Of a DNA stretch of 64,000 nt, positions 37,671 through 47,026 are shown piece after piece (the first letter of the stretch is position 1; every line of letters starts with the position of its first letter). Location: contig JAHDEC010000015.1 in assembly GCA_020629035.1 (NCBI GenBank), positions 34,311 through 98,310 of the forward strand, read 5' to 3'. A model generated the notes under the pieces. It saw only the letters and a list, made by a program, of their open reading frames with translations, had not been told where the DNA came from and made no database searches. The stretch is from Saprospiraceae bacterium (GTDB lineage: Bacteria > Bacteroidota > Bacteroidia > Chitinophagales > Saprospiraceae). The position numbers and the translations under genes are program-made.

Positions 37671-40600
37671 ATGAATAATAATCCAAAGAATCACATGGAT
37701 AATAATAAAATCTGGATCGGGTCTCAAGATTTGGAAATGACTGAGGAATTTGTACAAAATTCGTCAAAAGAGTTTCAAACAAACCCGGGTACTGAAATAG
37801 TGGAAGGAGCACTTAACCTTGAAGGAGGACGTAGAGATTTCCTTAAAATGTTAGGTTTTGGTCTTGGTGCTGCAACGATCGCAGCAGGCTGTGATACTCC
37901 GGTAAAACGAGCATTACCATATGTTATTAAGCCGGAAGAAATCATCCCTGGTGTAGCTACCTACTATGCCTCAACTTTCTCAGAAGGAGGAAATGCTGAA
38001 GCAGTCGTAGTCAAAACTAGAGAAGGAAGACCTATCCACTTAGAAGGTAATTCTATGGTTAATGGCCATACAGGCTTGAGCCCAAGAGCACAAGCATCTG
38101 TATTATCATTATATAATACTAATAGAATAAAGCATCCCGCTATTAGAAAAAATGATGCAGCTGAAAAAGCAGATTGGATGACTTTTGATAAAGCGGTAAT
38201 GAGTGCTTTAAGTGGGTCTAACAATATTAGAATAGTAACTAATTCTATAGTTAGTCCATCGACCAAAGCAGCTCTTGCAAGTTTTAAAGCAAAATATCCA
38301 AACACGGAAGTATACACTTATGATAGTGTTTCTTCTGCAGCTTTATTAGAAGCAAACACAAGTTCTTTTGGAGCGCCGATTATACCAAGATATCATTTTG
38401 ATAAAGCTGATATGATTGTATCTTTTGATGCAGATTTTCTAGGCAGTTGGTTAGGTGGCGGATTTGCCACAGATTATGGTAAAGGTAGAAAAGTAGATCC
38501 TGCTAATCCTAAAATGTCTAGGCATATCCAAGTGGAAGCGCACATGTCTTTATCTGGTTCTAATGCAGATAATAGAATTTTAGTTAAGCCAAGTGAGCAA
38601 GGAGCTGCTATTGCATTTTTAGCTAATGAGATTGTTGGAGGAGTAAGTGGGCCTAAATTAAACGCTAAGGCGCAGAAAGCACTAAAAAGTTTAGCGAGCG
38701 ATCTGAAAGCAGCTAGCGGAAGAAGTCTAGTAATCAGTGGAAGTAATAATACCTATGAACAATTATTGGTTAATGAGATCAATAATGCTTTAGGTTCGTA
38801 TGGTAGCACAATAAGTTTAAATGGTGTTGCTCTAAATAGATCAGGAGATGAGCGAAGTTTAGAAACTTTGATGTCTGAACTTCCTGGAAACTCCATCGAT
38901 ACAGTGATTTTCCATGAGTGTAACCCTGTATATGATTATGCAAATGGTGAAAAACTTGCCACAGCATTGGCCAAAGCAAAAAATAGAATTGCTTTAAGTT
39001 ATACGCCTAATGAAACAACAGCTATCTGTAATATGGTAGCACCAGTAAATCATTACTTGGAGAGTTGGGGTGATGTAGAGAAGCATGAAGGAGAAATAAT
39101 GTTTGTTCAGCCGACGATTAGTAGATTATTTGATACAAGACAATCTGCGGAGAGTATGTTAGTGTGGGCTGGAGCAAAAGAAGCTGGTTCAGTAGAATTT
39201 ATGTATGAAGCTATGCAAAGCAGTCTAAAAGATGGAGCTTTTGCAAATCAGGGGAAATACCTGAGCTTCAGTGCTTACTGGAATGATGCAGTATACAATG
39301 GTGTGGCTAAGGGTAGTGGAAAGTCTTACTCTTTCAGTAGCAGTTCACTATCTGGCATAGGAGATCGAGTAAGTAAACCGTCAAATAGCGGTTTAGAAAT
39401 AAAATTATACGAATCGAATCATATGGCCAATGGTCAATCTTCAGAAAACCCTTGGTTAATGGAGATGCCAGATCCTGTGACTCGTACATCTTGGGGTAAC
39501 TATCTAGCCGTTCCTGTCAGTTTTGATGGAGTGAGCGAAATGGTAGGTCTAAATGGCCTAAAGGATGGAGATATCGTTGAGATAAAAGTGGGTGGAAAGG
39601 CATTTACGGTCCCTGTTGTTCAGCAGTTTGGGCAGATGCCAGGTACCGTCGCTTTAGCACTAGGATATGGAAGAACCAATGCAAGTCCACTAGGAAAAGG
39701 TATTGGAGTTAACATGAATCCATGTTTAACGCTTGATAAAGGAAGAACACAGTATTACAATACAGATGTAGTTATTGGTTCTAAATTAGGAAAGGAGGAG
39801 CATTTTTCTTGTGTTCAATATCATCACACGTTTGGGGTGACCGCTAAAGACAAGAAGACGGGTGAAACGATCAATGCGGATGAAGCAGCTACTGTTACAG
39901 TAACTTATGGTGGCCTAGCTAAACAAGGTTACCAAGGTGCATTAACTGATAGATCAGTGGTTTATAATTCTCACGTTGATGATTTAAAAGAGAATTTAGC
40001 TGAGCTAGCTAAAAAGCGTAAAAGTGCTCAATATCTAAATGATAAAACGCTATATCCTTATGAGGAATATGTAGCTGAAAAATATAGCCAAGGACATCAC
40101 TGGGGTATGCATGTAGATATGAATGCATGTATCGGTTGTGGATCTTGTACAGTTGCTTGTATGTCTGAAAACAACGTTCCAGTTGTAGGTAAGCGTGAAG
40201 TTAGCAGGCATCATGAAATGACATGGTTGAGAATTGATAGATATTTCTATGGTGATTTGGAGAACCCAAATACCATGTATCAGCCTATGATGTGTCAGCA
40301 CTGTGATAATGCTCCTTGTGAGAATGTTTGTCCAGTAAACGCAACAAACCACTCATCAGAAGGTCTAAACCAAATGACTTATAACAGATGTGTAGGTACT
40401 AGATATTGTGCTAACAACTGTCCTTATAAAGTAAGAAGATTTAACTGGTTAGATTATACAACAGCAGATATTTTCCCTGCTAACCAACCAGGTTTAGATT
40501 TAGATACTGAAGTTCCATTCTATGCAGATAACTTAACTAGAATGGTACTTAATCCAGATGTAACGGTGAGATCAAGAGGAGTAATTGAGAAGTGTAGTTT

Positions 40601-40862
40601 CTGTGTTCAGCGATTACAAGCAGGTAAATTAGAGGCGAAGATAGAAGGAAGAAGATTGACCGACAGTGATGTAACAACCGCTTGTGAGTCAGCTTGTCCG
40701 ACTGGAGCAATTACGTTTGGAGATTTTAATAATAAAGGAGGAGATTTAGATACTAAGCTTAAGTCTCCATTGAACTATATAGCACTAGAGGAAGTGAATG
40801 TAAAGTCATCGGTTACATATACGATGAAAGTACATAATCGTGACTCAAAATTAGATGCTTAA
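37671..40862 (+). CDS. actB: Alternative complex III subunit ActB, molybdopterin-oxidoreductase-like iron-sulfur protein
   Basis: The 1063-residue protein joins a degenerate molybdopterin-oxidoreductase-like half (about 90-760) to a ferredoxin-like half (about 800-1040). A Tat-type signal (RRDFLKMLGFGLGAA, about residue 54) places it outside the inner membrane; its Cys in AAGC could be lipidated. Cys clusters CIGCGSCTVAC, CQHCDNAPCENVCP, CVGTRYCANNCP and CSFCVQRLQAG with CESACP hold four iron-sulfur clusters, the chain used in alternative complex III. Published structures show no Mo cofactor in this subunit. It is 12 bases after actA. Confidence 0.92.
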   Translation: MNNNPKNHMDNNKIWIGSQDLEMTEEFVQNSSKEFQTNPGTEIVEGALNLEGGRRDFLKMLGFGLGAATIAAGCDTPVKRALPYVIKPEEIIPGVATYYASTFSEGGNAEAVVVKTREGRPIHLEGNSMVNGHTGLSPRAQASVLSLYNTNRIKHPAIRKNDAAEKADWMTFDKAVMSALSGSNNIRIVTNSIVSPSTKAALASFKAKYPNTEVYTYDSVSSAALLEANTSSFGAPIIPRYHFDKADMIVSFDADFLGSWLGGGFATDYGKGRKVDPANPKMSRHIQVEAHMSLSGSNADNRILVKPSEQGAAIAFLANEIVGGVSGPKLNAKAQKALKSLASDLKAASGRSLVISGSNNTYEQLLVNEINNALGSYGSTISLNGVALNRSGDERSLETLMSELPGNSIDTVIFHECNPVYDYANGEKLATALAKAKNRIALSYTPNETTAICNMVAPVNHYLESWGDVEKHEGEIMFVQPTISRLFDTRQSAESMLVWAGAKEAGSVEFMYEAMQSSLKDGAFANQGKYLSFSAYWNDAVYNGVAKGSGKSYSFSSSSLSGIGDRVSKPSNSGLEIKLYESNHMANGQSSENPWLMEMPDPVTRTSWGNYLAVPVSFDGVSEMVGLNGLKDGDIVEIKVGGKAFTVPVVQQFGQMPGTVALALGYGRTNASPLGKGIGVNMNPCLTLDKGRTQYYNTDVVIGSKLGKEEHFSCVQYHHTFGVTAKDKKTGETINADEAATVTVTYGGLAKQGYQGALTDRSVVYNSHVDDLKENLAELAKKRKSAQYLNDKTLYPYEEYVAEKYSQGHHWGMHVDMNACIGCGSCTVACMSENNVPVVGKREVSRHHEMTWLRIDRYFYGDLENPNTMYQPMMCQHCDNAPCENVCPVNATNHSSEGLNQMTYNRCVGTRYCANNCPYKVRRFNWLDYTTADIFPANQPGLDLDTEVPFYADNLTRMVLNPDVTVRSRGVIEKCSFCVQRLQAGKLEAKIEGRRLTDSDVTTACESACPTGAITFGDFNNKGGDLDTKLKSPLNYIALEEVNVKSSVTYTMKVHNRDSKLDA

Positions 40863-40895
40863 TTCTTTAAAAAAACGATAGGTAAATAAATACGT

Positions 40896-42626
40896 ATGAG
40901 TAGTTACATCAGTCCCATCAGAGAGCCATTGGTTACAGGGAATAAGACCTACCATCAAATCACAGAAGATTTGGCTTCTCCAACGGAGAAAGCGCCAGGT
41001 CGTGCTTGGATTATTGGTTTTATCCTTGCAATTTCTGCATTGGCATTTGGACTTTTTTGTATAACATGGACCGTTTGGCATGGTATCGGAACTTGGAATT
41101 TGAACCGTACGATAGGATGGGGTTGGGATATTACCAATTTCGTTTGGTGGATCGGTATCGGTCATGCTGGAACCCTAATTTCTGCCATCTTATTACTATT
41201 TAGACAAAAATGGCGAACAGGTGTAAATAGAGCAGCTGAGGCGATGACTATTTTTGCCGTAATATGTGCGGCGCTTTTCCCAGGAATCCACGTAGGTAGA
41301 GCATGGGTTGTATTTTACTTCTTCCCATATCCAAATACAAGAGGACCATTATGGCCTAACTTTAATTCACCTTTATTATGGGATTTATTTGCGATATCAA
41401 CTTACTTCACTGTATCATTACTTTTCTGGTACACAGGTTTAGTGCCTGATTTTGCAACAGTAAGAGATAGAGCTAAAGGTTTTAGAAAGAAAATATACAA
41501 CTTCTTATCATTTGGATGGACCGGTTCTGCAAAACACTGGCAACGGTGGGAAGCATTAAGTTTAGTTTTAGCTGGTATTGCAACACCACTTGTACTTTCT
41601 GTACACACGATTGTAAGTTTTGATTTCGCCACTTCAGTTATTCCTGGATGGCATACAACCATATTCCCTCCATACTTTGTAGCGGGAGCAATCTTTTCTG
41701 GTTTTGCTATGGTATTAACCTTAATGATTGTTACGAGAAAAGTATTAAATCTTCAAGACTATATAACTTTTGCCCACATCGAATCGATGAATAAGGTAAT
41801 CTTAGTTACGGGTACTATTGTGGGTGTGGCGTATTTAACTGAGTTATTTATTGCATGGTATTCAGGATATGTATATGAGCAATTTGCTTTTTTCAATAGA
41901 GCACTTGGTCCATACTGGTGGTCATATTTCGGTATGATGTTCTGTAATGTTATCACACCTCAGTTTTTCTGGTTTAAGAAAATTAGAAGGAGTTTATTCT
42001 GGACATTCTTATTGTCGATAGTTATTAATATAGGAATGTGGTTTGAGCGATTTGTAATTATTGCTACCACTTTAGCAAGAGATTATCTACCATCATCATG
42101 GAGTTACTACTCACCAACATGGGTTGAGATGGGAATCTTTATAGGTACACTTGGATTGTTTTTTACATTGTTCTTAATCTTTACGAGAGTAGCACCAGTG
42201 GTTGCCATTGCTGAGATTAAGAGTATTTTAAAATCAGCGGGTGATCAATATACTGGACCAAATGCTCATGCACATGATCATCATAATCATGGTCACGAAA
42301 ATGTGATGCACGCAGTTCATAGCACTGAAGAGAAAGAGGCTTCAGTTAAAGAAGCGGGTACCATTCTCACTATGGAGGATGATTTAAAGAGGTTAGAAGG
42401 CATTGGACCAAAAATAGAAATGACCTTAAAAGCAGCAGGTATTAAGACATTCCAGCAGTTATTAGGTACGGATGTTTCTAGACTTCAGACCATTTTAGAT
42501 GAAGGAGAAGGTAATTTTAAAGGTAACTCTCCAGAATCATGGCCAGAACAAGCAAAGTTAGCTTATGAAGGTAGATGGGACGAATTAAATGATTTACAGG
42601 ATCGTCTTGATGGCGGTAAATATTAA
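40896..42626 (+). CDS. actC: Alternative complex III subunit ActC (NrfD/PsrC-like) with C-terminal helix-hairpin-helix domain
   Basis: The 576-residue protein starts with a typical NrfD-like membrane part of about ten helices (residues about 40-440), with GIGHAGTLISAILLLFRQKW and GRAWVVFYFFPYP. This subunit carries the quinol-binding site. After a His-rich stretch (HAHDHHNHGHENVMHAVHS) an extra domain of about 80 residues follows (about 495-576) with LEGIGPKIEMTLKAAGI, a helix-hairpin-helix, and WPEQAKLAYEGRWDEL. That domain is found in unrelated proteins and is not part of the core family, whose members usually end near 480. Confidence 0.9.
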   Translation: MSSYISPIREPLVTGNKTYHQITEDLASPTEKAPGRAWIIGFILAISALAFGLFCITWTVWHGIGTWNLNRTIGWGWDITNFVWWIGIGHAGTLISAILLLFRQKWRTGVNRAAEAMTIFAVICAALFPGIHVGRAWVVFYFFPYPNTRGPLWPNFNSPLLWDLFAISTYFTVSLLFWYTGLVPDFATVRDRAKGFRKKIYNFLSFGWTGSAKHWQRWEALSLVLAGIATPLVLSVHTIVSFDFATSVIPGWHTTIFPPYFVAGAIFSGFAMVLTLMIVTRKVLNLQDYITFAHIESMNKVILVTGTIVGVAYLTELFIAWYSGYVYEQFAFFNRALGPYWWSYFGMMFCNVITPQFFWFKKIRRSLFWTFLLSIVINIGMWFERFVIIATTLARDYLPSSWSYYSPTWVEMGIFIGTLGLFFTLFLIFTRVAPVVAIAEIKSILKSAGDQYTGPNAHAHDHHNHGHENVMHAVHSTEEKEASVKEAGTILTMEDDLKRLEGIGPKIEMTLKAAGIKTFQQLLGTDVSRLQTILDEGEGNFKGNSPESWPEQAKLAYEGRWDELNDLQDRLDGGKY

Positions 42627-42642
42627 TTAAGAAATTAACGAC

Positions 42643-43158
42643 ATGGCACATAATAAAGTCATATACGGATTATATAATGATGAAGAGGATTTGATGCGCG
42701 CAGTCAAAGTGGCTAAAGATCAGCATCTAGAAATCATGGATGTATACACTCCATTCCCTGTTCACGGATTAGATCCAATATTAGGTTTAAGCGAGTCAAG
42801 ATTACACATAGCTGGATTTATCTATGGTATGTTAGGAACCTTGACGGCATTTTTAGGAATGTCTTGGATATTCACTAAAGATTGGCCAGTGATATTTGGT
42901 GGTAAACCATACTGGTCGGTACCTGCATTTATACCTATCACTTTCGAGTTAACTGTTTTATTTGCATCAATCGGAATGGTAGTTACTTTTTATGTAGTTA
43001 GTGGACTTGGTCCAGGAGTAGTTAATAATTATTTGGATCCTAGAATCACAGATGATAAATTTTGTATTGCTTTTGATGAGCATGATCTAGATGCAAGTTC
43101 AGCAGGATCTTTTTTCAAGGAAACTGGAGCATCAGAAGTTCATGAAAAATCACTTTAA
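42643..43158 (+). CDS. actD: Alternative complex III subunit ActD (DUF3341)
   Basis: The 171-residue protein matches DUF3341, with VIYGLYNDEEDLMRAVKVAKDQ near the start, VYTPFPVHGLD, and two membrane helices (about 58-80 and 95-120). ActD is a small subunit at the membrane core. It lies 16 bases after actC and 19 bases before actE. Confidence 0.9.
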   Translation: MAHNKVIYGLYNDEEDLMRAVKVAKDQHLEIMDVYTPFPVHGLDPILGLSESRLHIAGFIYGMLGTLTAFLGMSWIFTKDWPVIFGGKPYWSVPAFIPITFELTVLFASIGMVVTFYVVSGLGPGVVNNYLDPRITDDKFCIAFDEHDLDASSAGSFFKETGASEVHEKSL

Positions 43159-43177
43159 TAATAGACAGCCAAGATCA

Positions 43178-44047
43178 ATGAAATACAATAAAAATATATT
43201 ACTGATTTGTGCTATTACGGCAGTGATGTTGTTTAGCTCATGTCAAAAGCCAGGTGGGAACAATCCGGGTAGTGAATATATGCCGGATATGTCGCACTCT
43301 ATTGCTTATGAGGCGAATACTTATGCTTACTACTACAATAATACATGGGGTAGTAAAGATGAGTATTATGAATCGGCGCAACCTAGATTACCTCAAAAAG
43401 GAACTATTGCTCGGCAAGGAAGAAATGGTGCAAATGCTGGAAAAGCTTCGACTTATGCATATGGCAACACTGAAGAAGAGAGAACAAGAGCAACCAATGA
43501 GCTCATTAATAATCCTTATCCAATTACGGATGCTGGGATGAAGGAGGTCAAAGAGCTTTATGACACATACTGTGGAATATGTCATGGGGAAAAAGGAGAT
43601 GGAAATGGTTATTTAATGAGAGATGGAGGAGCATATCCTGCTCAACCAGCAAATTTCTTATTACCTGAATTTGTTAGTGCTAGCAATGGTAGATACTATC
43701 ATGCGATTATGCATGGAAAAAATGTAATGGGATCTTACTCTGATAAAATAAACGAAGAAGAAAGATGGAATGTAATTCATTATATACGTTCACTGCAAGC
43801 CAAAGAGCTTAAGCTAGCGTATAATCAATATGAAAACACATTAAACAGTGTAGATCGACCGGCTGGAGACATGGTTGTAGAAGCTGAAAGTCACTCGCAT
43901 GATCATGGACATGGAGAAGAAAATCATGATCACATGCATGATGCAAATGGCCATCATGACGATCATGGACATGAAGCTACAGGACACCATGATACAGGAG
44001 ATCATCATGAAGATGATCATGATCACGGAGAAGATCACAAGCATTAA
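43178..44047 (+). CDS. actE: Alternative complex III subunit ActE, monoheme cytochrome c lipoprotein with His-rich tail
   Basis: The longest frame begins at 43091 inside actD; ATG 43178 is preferred because it gives a lipoprotein signal (AVMLFSSC). The 289-residue protein has one heme motif CGICH (about residue 132), a likely Met ligand in GKNVMGSYSDK and a C-terminal tail of about 50 residues rich in His, Asp and Glu. ActE accepts electrons from ActA and hands them to the oxidase. The tail has no counterpart in the family core and could bind metals. Confidence 0.87.
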   Translation: MKYNKNILLICAITAVMLFSSCQKPGGNNPGSEYMPDMSHSIAYEANTYAYYYNNTWGSKDEYYESAQPRLPQKGTIARQGRNGANAGKASTYAYGNTEEERTRATNELINNPYPITDAGMKEVKELYDTYCGICHGEKGDGNGYLMRDGGAYPAQPANFLLPEFVSASNGRYYHAIMHGKNVMGSYSDKINEEERWNVIHYIRSLQAKELKLAYNQYENTLNSVDRPAGDMVVEAESHSHDHGHGEENHDHMHDANGHHDDHGHEATGHHDTGDHHEDDHDHGEDHKH

Positions 44048-44077
44048 TCATTGACTAAAAATTAAGAGAATCATAGT

Positions 44078-45490
44078 ATGCGAACTTTTGAATTCAATAA
44101 TAGACTAAGAATTACCTTACTTGTAGGGATTGCCATAGGTCTGCTTTGTTTAGGGCTGACCTGGTTTTCTGCAAGTGATGATGGGTTTCACTCAAGATTT
44201 TGGTCAAACGTTTTACATAACTCTGCCTTTTTCACCATGATTTCGGCCTTGGCAGCTTTCTTTTTAGCGGCAAGTGTTACTGCATGGGCAGGATGGTATA
44301 CCGTATTTAAAAGAGTTTGGGAGTCAATGGGACTATTTCTAGTATTTGGTCTAATCATGATGGGGCTAATCGGATTAAGTGTATATATGGGCTGGAACCA
44401 TTTGTATCACTGGAATGATGCTGCCTCAGTAGAGACCGATACCATACTTCAAGGAAAGAAAGGCTTCTTAAATAAAGGATGGTATTTCTTCGGTACACTG
44501 GTCATAGTAGGCGCATGGTTTTTCTTTGCGACTAGATTTAGAGCACTTTCGCTCCAAGAAGAAAAAGAAGGTGCTGGAGATGATTTTCAGGTGCACAGAA
44601 GATTACGATTTTTTGCTGCGGCATTCCTACCCATTTTTGGTTTTACCATGTGTGCGGTGGTTTGGTTGTGGATCATGTCAGTAGATGCCCACTGGTACAG
44701 TACATTATTTGCTTGGTACACAGGAGCAAGTGCTTTTGTTTCAATGATCTGTTTAACCATTTTAGTACTACAGTATTTGAGAGGTAAAGGGTATTATCAA
44801 AATGTGACTGTAGAACACATGCACGATTTAGGTAAGTTATTATTTGCCTTCAGTATATTTTGGACGTATTTATGGTTTTCTCAGTATATGCTTATTTGGT
44901 ATGCAAATGTTGGAGAGGAGACTGGATATTTCCACACAAGAATAAATGAGTATCCTGTATTGTTTTATGGTAATTTAATCATAAACTTTCTAGTACCATT
45001 CTTTGTTCTAATGAGGAATGATACAAAGCGTAAAGCGGGAACATTAGTGTTTGTTGCTTCGATCGTTTTATTAGGTCACTGGATAGATTATTTCCAAATG
45101 GTTAAACCAGGTGTAGCACATACAGCTCATGAATTAGCAGCACATGATGGAGGGCATCATGGAGCTGATACTAAACATCTAGATGCACACGATGATCATG
45201 GGCATGACGCTAAAGGTCATAGCCAGGGACATGACGCTAAGGATCATAGCCATGGACATGCAGATCATGGGCATGATGCTAAAGATCATAGCCAAGGACA
45301 TGACGATCATGGTCATGGTGATCATGGTTCATTTAATATAGGATTTACTATTCCAGGATTTTTAGAGATAGGGACTTTCTTGGGGTATTTGAGTCTGTTT
45401 TTATTTTTCGTATTCTCTTCGTTATCAAGGAGCACTTTAACTTCAGAAAATGATCCGTTTATCGAAGAAAGTTTACATCATCACGCTTAA
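44078..45490 (+). CDS. actF: Alternative complex III subunit ActF (quinol:cytochrome c oxidoreductase membrane subunit)
   Basis: The 470-residue protein is an NrfD-like, ten-helix membrane subunit (FGFTMCAVVWLWIMSVDAHWYSTLFAWYTGAS is the strongest stretch). Near its C-terminus, between helices, it has a His/Asp-rich segment of about 65 residues with HGHDAKGH and DHSHGHADHG repeats. The final helix is LEIGTFLGYLSLFLFFVFSS. It completes actA-F; 17 bases separate it from coxB. Confidence 0.88.
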   Translation: MRTFEFNNRLRITLLVGIAIGLLCLGLTWFSASDDGFHSRFWSNVLHNSAFFTMISALAAFFLAASVTAWAGWYTVFKRVWESMGLFLVFGLIMMGLIGLSVYMGWNHLYHWNDAASVETDTILQGKKGFLNKGWYFFGTLVIVGAWFFFATRFRALSLQEEKEGAGDDFQVHRRLRFFAAAFLPIFGFTMCAVVWLWIMSVDAHWYSTLFAWYTGASAFVSMICLTILVLQYLRGKGYYQNVTVEHMHDLGKLLFAFSIFWTYLWFSQYMLIWYANVGEETGYFHTRINEYPVLFYGNLIINFLVPFFVLMRNDTKRKAGTLVFVASIVLLGHWIDYFQMVKPGVAHTAHELAAHDGGHHGADTKHLDAHDDHGHDAKGHSQGHDAKDHSHGHADHGHDAKDHSQGHDDHGHGDHGSFNIGFTIPGFLEIGTFLGYLSLFLFFVFSSLSRSTLTSENDPFIEESLHHHA

Positions 45491-45507
45491 AAGATAAGAA
45501 TCAAGAT

Positions 45508-47007
45508 ATGTTAGGATTTGTAATCATATTGACCCTTATATTACTAACTGTAATTATTGTGCAGTTGAGTAAGGTTTCGCAATTGGCGGCAAAAATCAGA
45601 GGGGAAGAAGAAGTGTATTTACAGAATAACAACCGTACAGCTGTGTGGTTGGTAATATTTATGATCTTATTCCTTGTATTCTGTGTAGTTTCGGCATATT
45701 ACTACAAAGATGTTATGTTAGGCTATGGTCCTCATACTGCAGCCTCAGAGCATGGAGTCATGCTAGACGATATCTTTAATGTAACCTTAATATTCACAGG
45801 TATTGTATTTATCATTACTCAGATTTATTTATTCTGGTTTTCGTACAAGTACAGAGAAAGAAAAGGAGTAGTTGCTAAGTTTTTTCCACACAGTACCCAA
45901 TTAGAGATTATTTGGACAGTAATTCCGATGATCGTTATGACTTATTTGGTTGTAAAGGGATTATTTGTTTGGAATGCTGCGATGGCAGATGTTAAGCCAG
46001 GAGAAGAGGTAATGGAAATCGAAGCTGCTGGGTATCAATTCGCATGGGATCTTAGATATCCGGGTGCTGATGGTAAGTTAGGTACAAGAGATTTTAGACT
46101 CATCGATTTAGCTAATAATCCACTAGGACAGGATTGGAAAGATGATAAAAATATTGATGATTTCTTACCATCAGAAATAGTGCTACCTGTTAATAAAAAA
46201 GTACGAGTTAGAATTACGGCTAAGGATGTACTTCATAACTTTTATCTACCTCACTTTAGAGTTAAAATGGACGCTGTTCCAGGTCTACCTACTTATTTTG
46301 TATTTACTCCTACTAAGACTACTGATGAGTATAGACAAACACTTAGAGAATATCCAGAATGGAATGTTCCATATGATGAAACAGATCCAGAAGGTCCATT
46401 AAGATGGGAAGCATTTAACTATGAATTAGCATGTGCTGAGCTTTGTGGAAGTGGACATTACAGTATGCGTAGAGAAGTTAGAATTGTAGAGCAAGATGAA
46501 TATGAAGAATGGCTTTCTCAACAGCAAAGTTATTACTTGACCAATATTCGAAATACTGATGCAGACCCTAGAAAAGGTGGTTTATTAGATGCAGAAATTG
46601 GGAAACGTAAAATGGAGCTTTTAACCGACTTCGAAAGTGCCCATGGTTTAGATGATCCTTCAGGAGAAAATATTTCATTAAGACATGTTTTCTTTGAAAC
46701 AGGTTCTTCTAACCTTAAAGACCTGTCAAAATATGAGTTGGATAATTTATCTAACATCATGACAAAATATAGTACTGCTGTAATCGAACTAGGTGGACAT
46801 ACAGATAATGTGGGTGATCCAGCAGGAAATCAAAGATTGTCTGAAGCAAGAGCGAGTTCAGTAAGAAACTACCTGCTTTCAAAAGGAGTTTCGGCAGACA
46901 GAATGAGAGCAGTAGGATATGGAGCAGATCAGCCTGTTGCTGATAATGCTACACCAGAAGGAAGGCAAGAAAATCGTAGAACAGAATTAAGAATTATTTC
47001 TAAGTAA
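45508..47007 (+). CDS. coxB: Cytochrome c oxidase subunit II fused to an OmpA domain
   Basis: The 499-residue protein has membrane helices at about 1-22, 47-66 and 92-115, then a cupredoxin domain with the CuA motif CAELCGSGHYSM (about residues 309-320). From residue 390 it carries a complete OmpA peptidoglycan-binding domain: HVFFETGSSNLKDLS, LGGHTDNVGDPAGN and the final RRTELRIISK. Subunit II normally ends near 350. It passes electrons from cytochrome c to heme a. The OmpA domain would lie in the periplasm and could anchor the oxidase to the cell wall. Confidence 0.9.
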   Translation: MLGFVIILTLILLTVIIVQLSKVSQLAAKIRGEEEVYLQNNNRTAVWLVIFMILFLVFCVVSAYYYKDVMLGYGPHTAASEHGVMLDDIFNVTLIFTGIVFIITQIYLFWFSYKYRERKGVVAKFFPHSTQLEIIWTVIPMIVMTYLVVKGLFVWNAAMADVKPGEEVMEIEAAGYQFAWDLRYPGADGKLGTRDFRLIDLANNPLGQDWKDDKNIDDFLPSEIVLPVNKKVRVRITAKDVLHNFYLPHFRVKMDAVPGLPTYFVFTPTKTTDEYRQTLREYPEWNVPYDETDPEGPLRWEAFNYELACAELCGSGHYSMRREVRIVEQDEYEEWLSQQQSYYLTNIRNTDADPRKGGLLDAEIGKRKMELLTDFESAHGLDDPSGENISLRHVFFETGSSNLKDLSKYELDNLSNIMTKYSTAVIELGGHTDNVGDPAGNQRLSEARASSVRNYLLSKGVSADRMRAVGYGADQPVADNATPEGRQENRRTELRIISK

Positions 47008-47026
47008 GTATAAAGCATTTAAACAA

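Noticed and set aside
40851..41165. Minus-strand frame of 104 residues over the actB/actC junction
   Set aside because: It lies wholly opposite strong coding sequence with no supporting motif.
43091..43177. ActE start inside actD
   Set aside because: ATG 43178 gives a clean lipoprotein signal 19 bases after the actD stop; the extra 29 residues have no coding character.
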